This document shows, in pieces, positions 1 to 7,938 of a stretch of DNA of 23,439 nt. The first letter of the stretch is position 1. Each line of letters starts with the position of its first letter. This DNA comes from Chloroflexota bacterium (lineage in GTDB: Bacteria; Chloroflexota; Dehalococcoidia; UBA1127; JACQUN01): contig JACQUN010000102.1 of the NCBI GenBank assembly GCA_016210285.1, forward strand, positions 1 to 23,439. Direction: 5' to 3'. The translations under genes were made by a program, and so were the position numbers. The notes beneath the pieces were generated by a model that saw only the letters and a list, made by a program, of their open reading frames with translations, did no database searches and was not told where the DNA came from.

Positions 1-1892
1 CCCTTGTCGGAGAGGATGATGATGGAGGCTCCGCTGGACACTGCCTCCAATGCCTTGCGGCAGACCTCTCGGAGGGCGGGCTCCAGGGCCTCCGCGCCAG
101 GGGCAACGGGGAAGAGGCAGGGGATGGTGACCGACTGGAAGGTCGGGGAGGGAAGGTTGCGGAGGGCCTCAAGCTCGTGGTCCAGCAGCACAGGGCTGGG
201 GTTGAACACCAGGAGGGCGTGCTCTGGGCTCTCCTCCAGGAGGCTCCTGCGGGGCCCCATGTAGGTGTGCAGGGCCATGACGATGTGCTCTCGCAGGTAG
301 TCAATCGGGGGATTCGTGACCTGGGCGAATCGCTGCTTGAAGTAGGTGTAGAGCAAGCGCGGCTTGGTGGAGAGGACCGCCAGGGGCGTGTCGTCACCCA
401 TGGCACCCACCGGCTCCTTGGCCTCCGCCACCAGGGGAGTGAGGAGGAGGTTCAGCTCCTCCGAGGTATAGCAGAAGACGCGCTGAAGCTGCGGGTCAGG
501 GTTCGCCTCTGGCAACGGGCTCCCGTCAACCTGCTTGATATACCCAGGGAGGGAGAACAGGTGGCGGCGGACCCACTCACCATAGGGCCGCCGGTCTGCC
601 AAGGCATCCTTGATGTCGGCGTTCTTTAGGATGCGGTGGGCCACTGTATCCACGGCGAGCATCTGGCCGGGGCCCAAGCGCCCCTTCTCCACAATACGCT
701 TGTCATCCAGTTCCAGCACCCCGACCTCCGACGCCATGGTGACGATGCCGTCCTGGGAGATCTTGTAGCGTGCGGGGCGCAGGCCGTTTCGGTCCAGCGC
801 ACCGCCGGCGAGGATGCCGTCGGAGAACGCGAGAGCGGCAGGGCCATCCCATGGCTCGGTGAGGCAGGCGTGGTACTCGTAGAAGGCGCGCCATCGGGGG
901 TCCAGGTCCGGCATGTTCTCCCAGGCCTCGGGGATCAGCATACAGACGGTGTGGAGCACATCCCGGCCTGACAGGACCAGGGCCTCCAGCACGTTGTCCA
1001 ACTGGGCCGAGTCGCTTCCTCCTGGCTGGATAACAGGCGTCAGGTCCCGCACACGCTGGCCCCAGGCTGCCGAGGCAAGCTCCGGCTCCCGGGCCCGCAT
1101 CCAGTTGGCGGTCCCCTGGAGGGTGTTGATCTCCCCGTTGTGGCCCAGGAAGCGGAAAGGCTGGGCCAGAAACCAGTTGGGGAAGGTGTTGGTGCTGTAC
1201 CGCTGATGGAACACCGCAAGACAGGTCTCGTAGGAGGGGTCTTCCAGATCGCGGTAGAGACGGGCAAGCTGGGGCGCCACGAGGAGGCCTTTGTACACCA
1301 GGGTCCGGTTCGAGAAAGAGGGGAGGTAGAAGTCCGCGACCCCTGCCTCCCGGACCCGCGCCTCCATCCCCTTGCGTGCCAGGTAGAGGGCGCGGCGGAA
1401 GGCCTCCTCAGCCATCGCGGGGGGCCGCAGGACCAGGGCCTGGCGGATGTCTGGCATGGTCTGGAGGGCCTTTGCCCCCAGGGCAGTGGTGTCCAGGGGC
1501 ACCTGCCGCCACACTGCGACTTCCAGCCCCTCGGCCTTCAGCGCATCGGATGCGCTGCGGAGGCATGCCTCGCGGGCGGAGGCGACCTGGGGGAAGAAGA
1601 ACATCCCCACCCCAAGATCGCCGTCTTTGCCCACCAGGAGGCCTCGGGGCGCCAGCTCCCGGTTCATCAGTTTGATGGGGACCTGGGTGAGGATGCCTGC
1701 GCCATCCCCCGACTTGCCGTCTGCGGAGACGGCACCGCGGTGGGTCAGGTTGACAACCGCCTGGATGGCCAACTGCAAAATAGCGTGGCGCTGGGCGCCA
1801 GAGACATCGGCGATGAAGCCAACCCCACAGGCGGCACGCTCAAAAGCCGGGTTGTAGAGAGGCGGCAACTGGATCATGGGCTCCTCTGGCAT
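1..1892 (-). CDS. gltB: Glutamate synthase large subunit, N-terminal 630 residues (runs off left edge)
   Basis: Reading the minus strand from ATG at 1892 gives an open frame to the window edge. The start is preceded by AGGAG with a 7-nt spacer. Residues 1-21 look like the propeptide usual in this family, followed by ACGVGF with Cys22, the expected N-terminal nucleophile of the class II glutamine amidotransferase domain (about 22-430). Typical motifs follow: LTHRGAVSADGKSGDGAG, HQRYSTNTFPNW, GHNGEINTLQGTANWM and SDSAQLDN. From about residue 460 the central domain begins and is still open at base 1. The family normally has about 1500 residues, so the FMN/Fe-S synthase domain lies outside. The enzyme makes glutamate from glutamine and 2-oxoglutarate and pairs with the glnA gene upstream of it on the same strand. 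I see no frameshift in the points checked. Confidence 0.95.
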   Translation of the reverse strand, partial: MPEEPMIQLPPLYNPAFERAACGVGFIADVSGAQRHAILQLAIQAVVNLTHRGAVSADGKSGDGAGILTQVPIKLMNRELAPRGLLVGKDGDLGVGMFFFPQVASAREACLRSASDALKAEGLEVAVWRQVPLDTTALGAKALQTMPDIRQALVLRPPAMAEEAFRRALYLARKGMEARVREAGVADFYLPSFSNRTLVYKGLLVAPQLARLYRDLEDPSYETCLAVFHQRYSTNTFPNWFLAQPFRFLGHNGEINTLQGTANWMRAREPELASAAWGQRVRDLTPVIQPGGSDSAQLDNVLEALVLSGRDVLHTVCMLIPEAWENMPDLDPRWRAFYEYHACLTEPWDGPAALAFSDGILAGGALDRNGLRPARYKISQDGIVTMASEVGVLELDDKRIVEKGRLGPGQMLAVDTVAHRILKNADIKDALADRRPYGEWVRRHLFSLPGYIKQVDGSPLPEANPDPQLQRVFCYTSEELNLLLTPLVAEAKEPVGAMGDDTPLAVLSTKPRLLYTYFKQRFAQVTNPPIDYLREHIVMALHTYMGPRRSLLEESPEHALLVFNPSPVLLDHELEALRNLPSPTFQSVTIPCLFPVAPGAEALEPALREVCRKALEAVSSGASIIILSDK

Positions 1893-2028
1893 GACACCAC
1901 TCCTGTCTAGTGCTCCCGCCCTCCCTCTGAACGTCGTCGGAGGGTGCCCTTCCATCCTCTGGGCACGCTTGCATCGGCCCTCTCGGGGAAACAGTACTCC
2001 CTGGGCGGAACTCCGGGAAGCACAATAA
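1893..2028 (-). other. glnA-gltB intergenic spacer with small inverted repeats
   Basis: This 136-base gap separates the glnA stop from the gltB start. It contains an inverted repeat GTGCCC (1942-1947) / GGGCAC (1959-1964) and a nearby CCCTCC / GGAGGG pair. No T-tract follows either, so a terminator is doubtful. No clear promoter was found, so gltB may be read from the glnA promoter. Confidence 0.4.
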
Positions 2029-3363
2029 CTACAGCAGGGGCAGGTAGCGCTTGATCTCGTAGTCTGTTACATGGGTACGGTAGTGATCCCACTCCATCCG
2101 CTTGTTCTTGAGAAGGCTGTAGAAGGCGTGGTCCCCCAGGGTTTTGCGAACAAGTGGGCTCTCCTGGGCCAGAAGCAAGGCTTCCGAAAGGCTGCCCGGG
2201 AGGGTTTTGATGCCTGCCGCCCGCCGCTCCTCCTCGGACATCTCGAACACGTTCCCTTCCACCGTTGGCGGGACAGGGTACTCCTTCTCGATCCCGTCCA
2301 GGCCAGCCGCCAGGACGAGCGAGAAGGCCAGGTAGGGGTTGCAGCCGGGGTCAGGGGAACGATACTCAATGCGCACGGCGTCCTCGCGCCCGGGCTTGTA
2401 GGCGGGGATACGGATGAGGTCCGAGCGGTTGATGCTGGCCCAGGAGATATACACTGGGGCCTCGTAGCCGGGGACAAGGCGCTTGTAGGAGTTGACCCAC
2501 TGGTTCGTCACCAGGGTGATCTCGGGCGCGTGGCGCAGGAGCCCCGCAAGGAAGCCCCTGGCAACGCCGGATATCTTCACGGGGTCCTGGGCGTCAAAGA
2601 AAGCGTTCTTGCCCCCCTTGAAAAGCGAGACGTTGATGTGCATCCCCGAGCCATTGATGCCGAAGACCGGCTTGGGCATGAAGGTGGCATAGGAGTTGTG
2701 GCGCAGCGCCACCTCCTTGATGACCAGCCGCGCCGTCATGACGGTATCGGCCATGGCGATGGCGTCCGTGTGCTGGATGTCAATCTCGTGCTGGCTGGGG
2801 GCGGCCTCGTGATGGGAGTACTTGACCGGGATGCCCATCTCGATAAGGGTCAGCACCGTCTCCCGCCGCATGTCTGTAGCGATGTCCATAGGGATCTGGT
2901 CGAAGTAGCCGCCCTGATCCAGCAGGGTAGTGGACTCCGAGTCCTTGAAATAGAAGTACTCCAACTCCGGCCCCACATAGTAGGTATAGCCCAGGCGGGT
3001 TGCCCGCTCCAGGTTCCGTTTGAGGATGTAGCGAGGGTCCCCTTGAAAGGGCTCGCCCTCCGGCGTGAGGACATCGCAGAACATGCGGGCCACGGCGTTC
3101 TGCTTTGGGCGCCAGGGCAGGATGCGGAAGGTGGTTGGATCGGGGAAGGCTACCATGTCCGACTCGTCAACGCGGGCGAACCCCTCCACCGAGGAGCCAT
3201 CAAACCCTACCCCCCGCTGGAGGGCATCCTCAAGCTCCTCCCTGGTGATGGCGATGCCCTTGAGGCTCCCCAGGATATCCGTAAACCAGAGACGGATGAA
3301 CCGGACATCCTGCTCTCGTGCCATATGGAGAACATAGTCAACTGCTTCCTTGTCGCGCTGCAT
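2029..3363 (-). CDS. glnA: Glutamine synthetase, type I (alpha-like)
   Basis: It condenses ammonia and glutamate to glutamine using ATP. The 444-residue protein has the usual type I length. Visible motifs are GFDGSSVEGF (about 53-62, the latch Asp region), GPELEYFYF (metal ligands), HHEAAPSQHEID, GINGSGMHIN (ammonium-site His), NSYKRLVPGYEAPVY and RIEYRSPDPGCNPYLAF. The C-terminus lacks the adenylylation-loop tyrosine context of type I-beta enzymes and is short, fitting the alpha type. An upstream in-frame ATG at 3504 would add 47 residues unlike any GS and would start upstream of the promoter, so I chose ATG 3363, where family homology begins (RDKEAVDYVLHMAREQDVRF). A weak GGGGGA lies upstream. 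Gene order glnA then gltB makes a GS-GOGAT unit. Confidence 0.96.
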   Translation of the reverse strand: MQRDKEAVDYVLHMAREQDVRFIRLWFTDILGSLKGIAITREELEDALQRGVGFDGSSVEGFARVDESDMVAFPDPTTFRILPWRPKQNAVARMFCDVLTPEGEPFQGDPRYILKRNLERATRLGYTYYVGPELEYFYFKDSESTTLLDQGGYFDQIPMDIATDMRRETVLTLIEMGIPVKYSHHEAAPSQHEIDIQHTDAIAMADTVMTARLVIKEVALRHNSYATFMPKPVFGINGSGMHINVSLFKGGKNAFFDAQDPVKISGVARGFLAGLLRHAPEITLVTNQWVNSYKRLVPGYEAPVYISWASINRSDLIRIPAYKPGREDAVRIEYRSPDPGCNPYLAFSLVLAAGLDGIEKEYPVPPTVEGNVFEMSEEERRAAGIKTLPGSLSEALLLAQESPLVRKTLGDHAFYSLLKNKRMEWDHYRTHVTDYEIKRYLPLL

Positions 3364-3380
3364 CGCCACACGGTCCCCCA

Positions 3381-3416
3381 GCCCTGGCTCTAAACCATAT
3401 CGTTCAGACCCAGGGC
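3381..3416 (-). promoter_or_regulatory. Leader hairpin immediately upstream of glnA ribosome-binding region
   Basis: On the minus strand GCCCTGG-G-TCTGAAC (from 3416) faces GTTTAGA-G-CCAGGGC (ending 3381) across a 6-nt GATATG loop: 15 positions with one G-G mismatch and one G-U pair. It ends 17 nt before the glnA ATG, so it lies inside the predicted roughly 100-nt leader. It could be an RNA control element or a DNA operator dyad; no known riboswitch was recognised. Confidence 0.55.
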
Positions 3417-3469
3417 GATGCTTTCCAATAGATTGTGAAGTGTGTTGCAATAGCCTCGGATAACAGAAA

Positions 3470-3498
3470 ATTATAGCCTCTGTCTCAGGTGCTGTAAA
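3470..3498 (-). promoter_or_regulatory. Sigma-70-type promoter for glnA
   Basis: On the minus strand TTTACA (3498-3493) is followed by a 17-nt spacer and a perfect TATAAT (3475-3470). Expected transcription start is near 3463, giving a leader of about 100 nt before ATG 3363. This also argues against the longer glnA frame, which would begin at 3504, upstream of the promoter. Confidence 0.75.
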
Positions 3499-3528
3499 GA
3501 CCACCTGCTGAGCGCTCAGGGTCTTTTA
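3496..3528. repeat. Imperfect palindrome AAAGACC...GGTCTTT with inner CTGAGC/GCTCAG
   Basis: AAAGACC at 3496 pairs with GGTCTTT ending near 3526, enclosing the palindrome CTGAGCGCTCAG. Its left half, AAAGACCACCTGCTGAGC (3496-3513), is repeated exactly at 3671-3688. It overlaps the glnA -35 box. Confidence 0.6.
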
Positions 3529-3540
3529 GTTCTGCTGGCA

Positions 3541-3703
3541 GTGTCGTCGTTGTCACTCTTGAGGGGGCCCGTTCGGTTCACTCAGGGTAAACTCCGCGAC
3601 CGAAGAATCTGGAGGGGCCGGGCTTCTTTCCACTACCCCAGACCCTTCGCTTCGCTCAGGGTGACAACTAAAAGACCACCTGCTGAGCCCCAGCCCGCTT
3701 CCC
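3541..3703. repeat. Non-coding repeat region between the divergent glnA and hopanoid operons
   Basis: No gene is supported here. It holds an imperfect inverted repeat CGAAGAATCTGG (3601-3612) / CCAGACCCTTCG (3638-3649; 10 of 12 positions pair), two copies of CTCAGGGT (near 3580 and 3655), and the second exact copy of an 18-bp repeat (3671-3688; first copy 3496-3513). The whole looks like a short REP/MITE-like intergenic element; the motif is familiar to me from other genomes, but copy number cannot be judged from this window. Confidence 0.5.
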
Positions 3704-3732
3704 TTGACAGGGGGAGACGCCTTTGCTAGCAT
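3704..3732 (+). promoter_or_regulatory. Sigma-70-type promoter of the hopanoid operon
   Basis: A perfect TTGACA (3704-3709), a 17-nt spacer and TAGCAT (3727-3732, 4/6 match) precede the first gene. Transcription should start near 3739, about 28 nt before the proposed GTG start at 3767. Confidence 0.65.
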
Positions 3733-3766
3733 TACCATCGTTATACTATGTATCCAGGGTGGCGGG

Positions 3767-4864
3767 GTGTTTCCATCGCCATCGGCACAGGACGGGGAAG
3801 AGGCCTTGGCAGCTTCAGTGCTCCCGCGGGAGGAAGGTCCCCTGGCTCCGGCCATCCTGGACCGCTATCGGGTGCTGCTGGAGCCCGCCCTGCGGCGAAG
3901 CCTCGCCCAGGGGGAACCTGGCCTTGTGGAGATGCTGCGGTATCACATGGGCTGGGTGGACCCCCAGGGCCGTCCGGGCACGTCCAGCCAGGGCAAGGCG
4001 TTGCGCCCCGCCCTCTGCCTCTTCGCGTGCGCAGCCGTGGGGGGCCGCGCCGAGGCTGCCCTGCCCGCCGCCGTCGCCCTGGAGCTGGTGCATAACTTCT
4101 CCCTGATCCACGACGATATCCAGGACGGCGACCGGGAGCGCAGGCACCGTCCCACGGTGTGGAGCCTCTGGGGACAACCACGGGCGCTGGTGGCGGGCAA
4201 CGCCATGCGTGCCCTGGCAGACCAGACGCTCTTGGGGCTACAATGGAGCGGTTTTGCGGCTGAGCGCATCCTTCAAGCCTCAGCCATCCTCACGCAGTGC
4301 TACCTGGAGATGATCGAAGGGCAGTACCTGGACCTTCGGTTTGAGGGGCGACTGGATATCACTCCAGGGGATTACCTGGGGATGGTGAGCAAGAAGACCG
4401 GGGCCCTGATGGAGGCTGCCACCCATCTGGGAGCCCTCCTTGGCACGGAAGAGGAGGAGCGGGTGGAGGCGCTGCGCCGCTGCGGCAGGCTGCTGGGCCT
4501 GGCATTTCAGGTGCGCGATGACGTGCTGGGCATCTGGGGAGATGAGGCTGTGACCGGCAAGGCCACCGGGGCGGACATCCGCCGCAAGAAGAAGTCCTTT
4601 CCTATCGTCTATGCCCTCCGGCAGGCCAGGGGTTCCCAGCACGAGCAGCTCACCCGGATCTATGCGCGCAAGGAGCTGGGTGGGCACGAGGTGGCGGAGG
4701 TGCTGGGCATCCTGGAGGACCTGGGGGCCAGGACCGTTGCCCAGCGCCTGGCGGAGGAGAAAAACGATGCCGCTCTTGCCTGGGCGCGGCAGGCCTCTCT
4801 CCCTCCCTGGGCCCAGCAGGAGTTGGAGGAGCTTGCCGACTTCGTGATCCGCCGCCAGCGGTAG
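3767..4864 (+). CDS. Polyprenyl (probably farnesyl) diphosphate synthase
   Basis: This all-helical trans-prenyltransferase should condense isopentenyl diphosphate with allylic diphosphates, most likely supplying farnesyl diphosphate to the squalene-forming genes downstream; chain length is inferred from context. Motifs: GKALRP (about 76-81), first Asp-rich motif DDIQD (116-120) in HNFSLIHDDIQDGD, KKTGALMEAA, and the second motif FQVRDDVLGIWGD (about 248-259), then GADIRRKKKSFP. An open frame extends back to a TTG at 3704, but that TTG is the -35 box of the promoter. I prefer GTG 3767 (AGGG with a 7-nt spacer); a GTG near 3818 is also possible because the first 30 residues are not conserved. 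It is the first gene of the operon, 41 bases before hpnH. Confidence 0.92.
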   Translation: MFPSPSAQDGEEALAASVLPREEGPLAPAILDRYRVLLEPALRRSLAQGEPGLVEMLRYHMGWVDPQGRPGTSSQGKALRPALCLFACAAVGGRAEAALPAAVALELVHNFSLIHDDIQDGDRERRHRPTVWSLWGQPRALVAGNAMRALADQTLLGLQWSGFAAERILQASAILTQCYLEMIEGQYLDLRFEGRLDITPGDYLGMVSKKTGALMEAATHLGALLGTEEEERVEALRRCGRLLGLAFQVRDDVLGIWGDEAVTGKATGADIRRKKKSFPIVYALRQARGSQHEQLTRIYARKELGGHEVAEVLGILEDLGARTVAQRLAEEKNDAALAWARQASLPPWAQQELEELADFVIRRQR

Positions 4865-4905
4865 GTAGAAAGACCGGCAAGGGAGCTGCACGGAGGAGGG
4901 TGCCT

Positions 4906-6021
4906 TTGGCTACGACCCAGGTTCAACCGCCCGCAACCCGGACGGGCCCAGGTGAAGGCTCGCCCGGTTTTCCCAAAGCCCGCAAGGCCCCAAAGCGGCC
5001 CCTGGGGCTGGGGCTTCGCCTGTTCCTCTACATCGCCAGGCAGAAGCTCCGTGGGCGCAAACGCTTCCCCCTGGTCACCATGCTGGAGCCCCTGGAGGCC
5101 TGCAACCTGACCTGCGAAGGGTGCGGACGCATCCGGGAGTATGAGCCGGTTATCCACCGGATGCTCACCCTGGAGGAGTGCTTGAAGGCGGTGGAGGACT
5201 CCGGGGCGCCCATCGTCTCCATCGCCGGGGGGGAGCCCACCATGTACCCGCAGCTCCCCCAGCTCATCAACGAGCTGGTCCGCCGCAAGTACTTCGTCTA
5301 CTGCTGCACCAACGGCATCCTGATGGAGCGGATGTTGAAGAAGGTTCCCCGCTCCAAGTACCTCTGCTGGGTCATCCACCTGGACGGCATGGAGGAGAAG
5401 CACGACATCTCTGTGGCCCGCAAGGGGGTGTGGAAGGTGGCCATGCACGCCGCCACCGCTGCCATCGAGCAGGGCTATCGGGTCTGTTCCAATGCCACCA
5501 TCTTCAAGGGCTGCGACGTGGAGGACCTGCACCAGGTCTTCCAGCTCTGCACCGACATGGGCTTCGAGGGCATCATGCTCTCGGCGGGCTACGACTACCA
5601 GATTGTGCCCAACCAGGACGTGTTCCTGAAGCGCCAGGAATCCATTGAGTACTTCAAGGTGCTCCTGGCCGACGACAAGGTCCAGAGACACCGCTTCTAC
5701 AACAACCCGCTGTACCTGGACTTCCTGCGGGGCAGGCGGCACTACCAGTGCACCGCATACTCCAACCCCACCTACACGATCATGGGCTGGCGGAAGCCCT
5801 GCTATCCCCTGGCCGACGGCCACACCCAGAACGTCAACGAGCTTTTTGAGGAGGGCCTGTGGGAGCGCTACGGCGTGGGGAAGGACCCCCGCTGCGCCAA
5901 CTGCATGATGCACTGCGGCTTCGAGTCGGCCACCATCTTTGGGGCGCTACGCAACCCCAAGGACATGCTCGCCATGGCCAAAGGGGTCTTGCTCCAGAAG
6001 AGCGGGGTGGGCGCCAGCTAG
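4906..6021 (+). CDS. hpnH: HpnH, radical SAM adenosylhopane synthase
   Basis: HpnH attaches the 5'-deoxyadenosyl group of SAM to diploptene, the first step of C35 side-chain building. The protein shows a CxxxCxxC cluster motif (CNLTCEGC, about residues 66-73), SIAGGEPTMYP (SAM-binding GGE), LDGMEEKHD and a Cys-rich tail (KPCYPLADGHTQNVNELF, then CANCMMHCGF), all characteristic of HpnH. Length is about 371, slightly longer than usual owing to a Pro/Lys-rich start. Start choice: GTG 4900 directly abuts AGGAGG, leaving no spacer, while TTG 4906 sits an ideal 6 nt from it, so I chose TTG. It precedes hpnG, whose product uses its product. Confidence 0.95.
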   Translation: MATTQVQPPATRTGPGEGSPGFPKARKAPKRPLGLGLRLFLYIARQKLRGRKRFPLVTMLEPLEACNLTCEGCGRIREYEPVIHRMLTLEECLKAVEDSGAPIVSIAGGEPTMYPQLPQLINELVRRKYFVYCCTNGILMERMLKKVPRSKYLCWVIHLDGMEEKHDISVARKGVWKVAMHAATAAIEQGYRVCSNATIFKGCDVEDLHQVFQLCTDMGFEGIMLSAGYDYQIVPNQDVFLKRQESIEYFKVLLADDKVQRHRFYNNPLYLDFLRGRRHYQCTAYSNPTYTIMGWRKPCYPLADGHTQNVNELFEEGLWERYGVGKDPRCANCMMHCGFESATIFGALRNPKDMLAMAKGVLLQKSGVGAS

Positions 6022-6102
6022 GAGGTTCGGGTGGGCGTGCCCGCCTGAAGGACGCGCCGTGAGGAGGCCGAAGATCAGGGGGGGCGGGCACAAGGTTCTG
6101 CC

Positions 6103-6897
6103 ATGCTCGCTTTTGTGGTTGCACTGGCTGAGGAGGGGAAGGGGATCCTGGGCGCTGGTCGCTGGAGCGCCCTCCCTTCCCATGACGCCCTTGTCCTTTA
6201 CCAAGGAGAACACCAGGGGCAGAAGGTCCTCCTGGCAGTGAGCGGAATGGGCCGAGAGCGGGCGCAGAGGACCGCCCGGGAGGTGCTGGCACACGTGCTG
6301 GCACACGCTCGGCCCCACGCCCTGGTCTCCCTGGGGTTTTCCGGAGGTCTGGCCCCAGGGCTCGGCGCGGGGGACCTCGTGCTTGCCAAGGGACTGTACG
6401 TGCTTGAGCCCGCCCAGGCGACACCAACGGGAGTGCCGGTGGGACCTGGCCTCCAACCGGACGGGCAGCTCCTCTCCCTGGCAAAGGGTGCGCTCACATC
6501 GAGGGGGATAGAGTACAGGCTGGGGAATCTCCTGACGACCCCAATGCTCATTACCAGCCGAGAAGAGAAGCAGCGCCTCGGCAGTCTTACCGATGCCTTG
6601 GTCGTGGACATGGAAAGCTACTGGGTGGGAACCGTCGCCCGGGAACAGGGCATCCCCTTCCTGGCGGCCAGGACGGTGCTGGACACTGCCCAGGAGAACC
6701 TGCCTGACTTCGTCGAAGGCATCGCAGGGCCAGGGGCGCGGGGGAAAGCGCTGCGGACCCTCGCCGCTCACCCGGGACACCTGCCGGCCCTGGTGCGCCT
6801 GGCAAGACGCATGGCCAGAGCCCGCAAGAGCCTGGCAGTTTTCGCCAGGGCGTTGCTCGAGCACGACGCCCGAGACCCGGTAGCACGCGCTCGATGA
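6103..6897 (+). CDS. hpnG: HpnG, adenosylhopane nucleoside phosphorylase
   Basis: HpnG removes adenine from adenosylhopane, giving ribosylhopane for bacteriohopanepolyols. The 264-residue protein has the purine/uridine phosphorylase fold: an N-terminal strand (FVVALAEEGKGIL), SGMGRERAQ, LVSLGFSGGLAPGLGAGDLVLA (about 75-95) and VVDMESYWVG (about 166-175), the conserved acidic ribose-binding segment. It is more diverged than the neighbours, but its position between hpnH and hpnA makes the call firm. AAGG lies 7 nt before the ATG. Its stop overlaps the hpnA start (ATGA), suggesting translational coupling. The 81-base gap to hpnH has a small GGGC/GCCC dyad near 6035. Confidence 0.9.
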   Translation: MLAFVVALAEEGKGILGAGRWSALPSHDALVLYQGEHQGQKVLLAVSGMGRERAQRTAREVLAHVLAHARPHALVSLGFSGGLAPGLGAGDLVLAKGLYVLEPAQATPTGVPVGPGLQPDGQLLSLAKGALTSRGIEYRLGNLLTTPMLITSREEKQRLGSLTDALVVDMESYWVGTVAREQGIPFLAARTVLDTAQENLPDFVEGIAGPGARGKALRTLAAHPGHLPALVRLARRMARARKSLAVFARALLEHDARDPVARAR

Positions 6898-7886
6898 AGG
6901 TGCTGGTCACCGGAGCCACGGGATTCGTCGGGGGGAACCTTGTTCGAGCCCTGAGAGAAGGGGGGTTCCAGGTCAGGGCTCTGGCGCGCAGGGGCAGCAG
7001 CACGTTAAACATTGAGCAGCTTGGGATAGATCTGGCTTGGGGTGATGTGCAGGATGCGGAGTCGGTGAGAGCCGCAGTGCGGGGGTGCGAAGGGGTCTTC
7101 CACACCGCCGCCCTCTACGCCTTCTGGGCACGTGACCGGAATGCCTTCTACAACACAAACGTCCTGGGGACAGGCCACGTGTTGCAGGCGGCCAAGGAGG
7201 CAGGGGTGCGGCGGGTGGTGCACACCAGCACGTGGGCGGTGGTGGGTGCGCCACCTCGGGGAGGTCTGGCCACCGAGGCCAGCCAGGGCTCACTGACAGA
7301 GGCCACCGGGCCGTATCGCCGCACCAAGTTCCTGGCAGAGCAGGAGGCGCTGGCCGCGGCAGCCCAGGGGCAGGATGTGGTGGTTGTGAACCCAACCGTG
7401 CCGGTGGGCCAGGGGGACTGGAAGCCCACCCCGACAGGGAGGCTGATAGTGGACTTCCTGAAAGGGCGTATACCAGCTTACATCAGCGCACATCTGAACC
7501 TGGTGGACGTAGAAGACGTTGCGCAAGGCCACGTCCTGGCCTTCCAGAAGGGGCAACAAGGGCAGCGGTACATCCTGGGCAACCGCAACATGACGCTGCG
7601 GGAGGTGCTGGAACTGCTGGCGGACATCACCGGGCGGCGGCCCCCCAGGTGGAGGGTGCCCACCTGGCTAGCTCTGGGGGCAGCGTATGTTGACAATGCC
7701 ATAGAAGGGGCCCTTCTTCGGAGAGAGCCCCTCATCCCGCTGGAAGGGGTCATGCACGCCCAGCGCTACATGGCCGTGGAATGCTCCCGAGCGGTGAGGG
7801 AGCTGGGGATGCCACAGACGCCGATCGAGGTCGCCTTGAAGAAGGCAGTGGACTGGTACATCGCCAACGGGTACGCAAAGCAATAG
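6894..7886 (+). CDS. hpnA: HpnA, hopanoid-associated sugar epimerase
   Basis: This extended short-chain dehydrogenase/reductase has the NAD(P)-binding motif TGATGFVG (6-13), HTAALYAFW (70-78), a TSTWAVVG strand with the catalytic Thr/Ser, and YRRTK (Tyr141, Lys145), giving the Y-x3-K pair. The length of 330 fits TIGR-type HpnA proteins, and so does its place beside hpnG and the cyclase. Its exact reaction is not established; a role in modifying the ribosyl-derived side chain is the usual suggestion. The start overlaps the hpnG stop by 4 bases. The stop codon TAG lies within TAGGAGG, a Shine-Dalgarno located just before a long hairpin in front of the cyclase gene. Confidence 0.93.
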   Translation: MKVLVTGATGFVGGNLVRALREGGFQVRALARRGSSTLNIEQLGIDLAWGDVQDAESVRAAVRGCEGVFHTAALYAFWARDRNAFYNTNVLGTGHVLQAAKEAGVRRVVHTSTWAVVGAPPRGGLATEASQGSLTEATGPYRRTKFLAEQEALAAAAQGQDVVVVNPTVPVGQGDWKPTPTGRLIVDFLKGRIPAYISAHLNLVDVEDVAQGHVLAFQKGQQGQRYILGNRNMTLREVLELLADITGRRPPRWRVPTWLALGAAYVDNAIEGALLRREPLIPLEGVMHAQRYMAVECSRAVRELGMPQTPIEVALKKAVDWYIANGYAKQ

Positions 7887-7938
7887 GAGGTCTTTGAGAA
7901 AGGGTCTGCGGGAGACCCTTTCTCAAAGAATCTAGCTT
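7885..7938 (+). promoter_or_regulatory. Shine-Dalgarno plus 17-bp perfect hairpin before the cyclase start
   Basis: AGGAGG (7885-7890) is followed directly by a perfect 17-bp inverted repeat (7891-7907 / 7913-7929) with a GCGGG loop, then 9 nt to ATG 7939. No Shine-Dalgarno lies next to the ATG itself. Folding the hairpin puts AGGAGG at 9 nt from the start codon. No T-tract follows, so it is a poor intrinsic terminator. Confidence 0.7.

Noticed and set aside
2071..3393. 440-residue plus-strand open frame opposite glnA
   Set aside because: Shadow of glutamine synthetase; no domain, no ribosome-binding support.
3704..3766. TTG 3704 as start of the prenyl synthase
   Set aside because: The TTG is the first half of a perfect TTGACA -35 box, so it would lie upstream of the transcript start.
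4660..5913. 417-residue minus-strand open frame opposite hpnH
   Set aside because: Antisense shadow of HpnH, whose cysteine motifs are all intact on the plus strand.
7891..7929. Intrinsic terminator between hpnA and the cyclase
   Set aside because: The stem is perfect but no T-tract follows in either direction, and the cyclase has no promoter of its own that I can see; a ribosome-binding role explains the spacing better.
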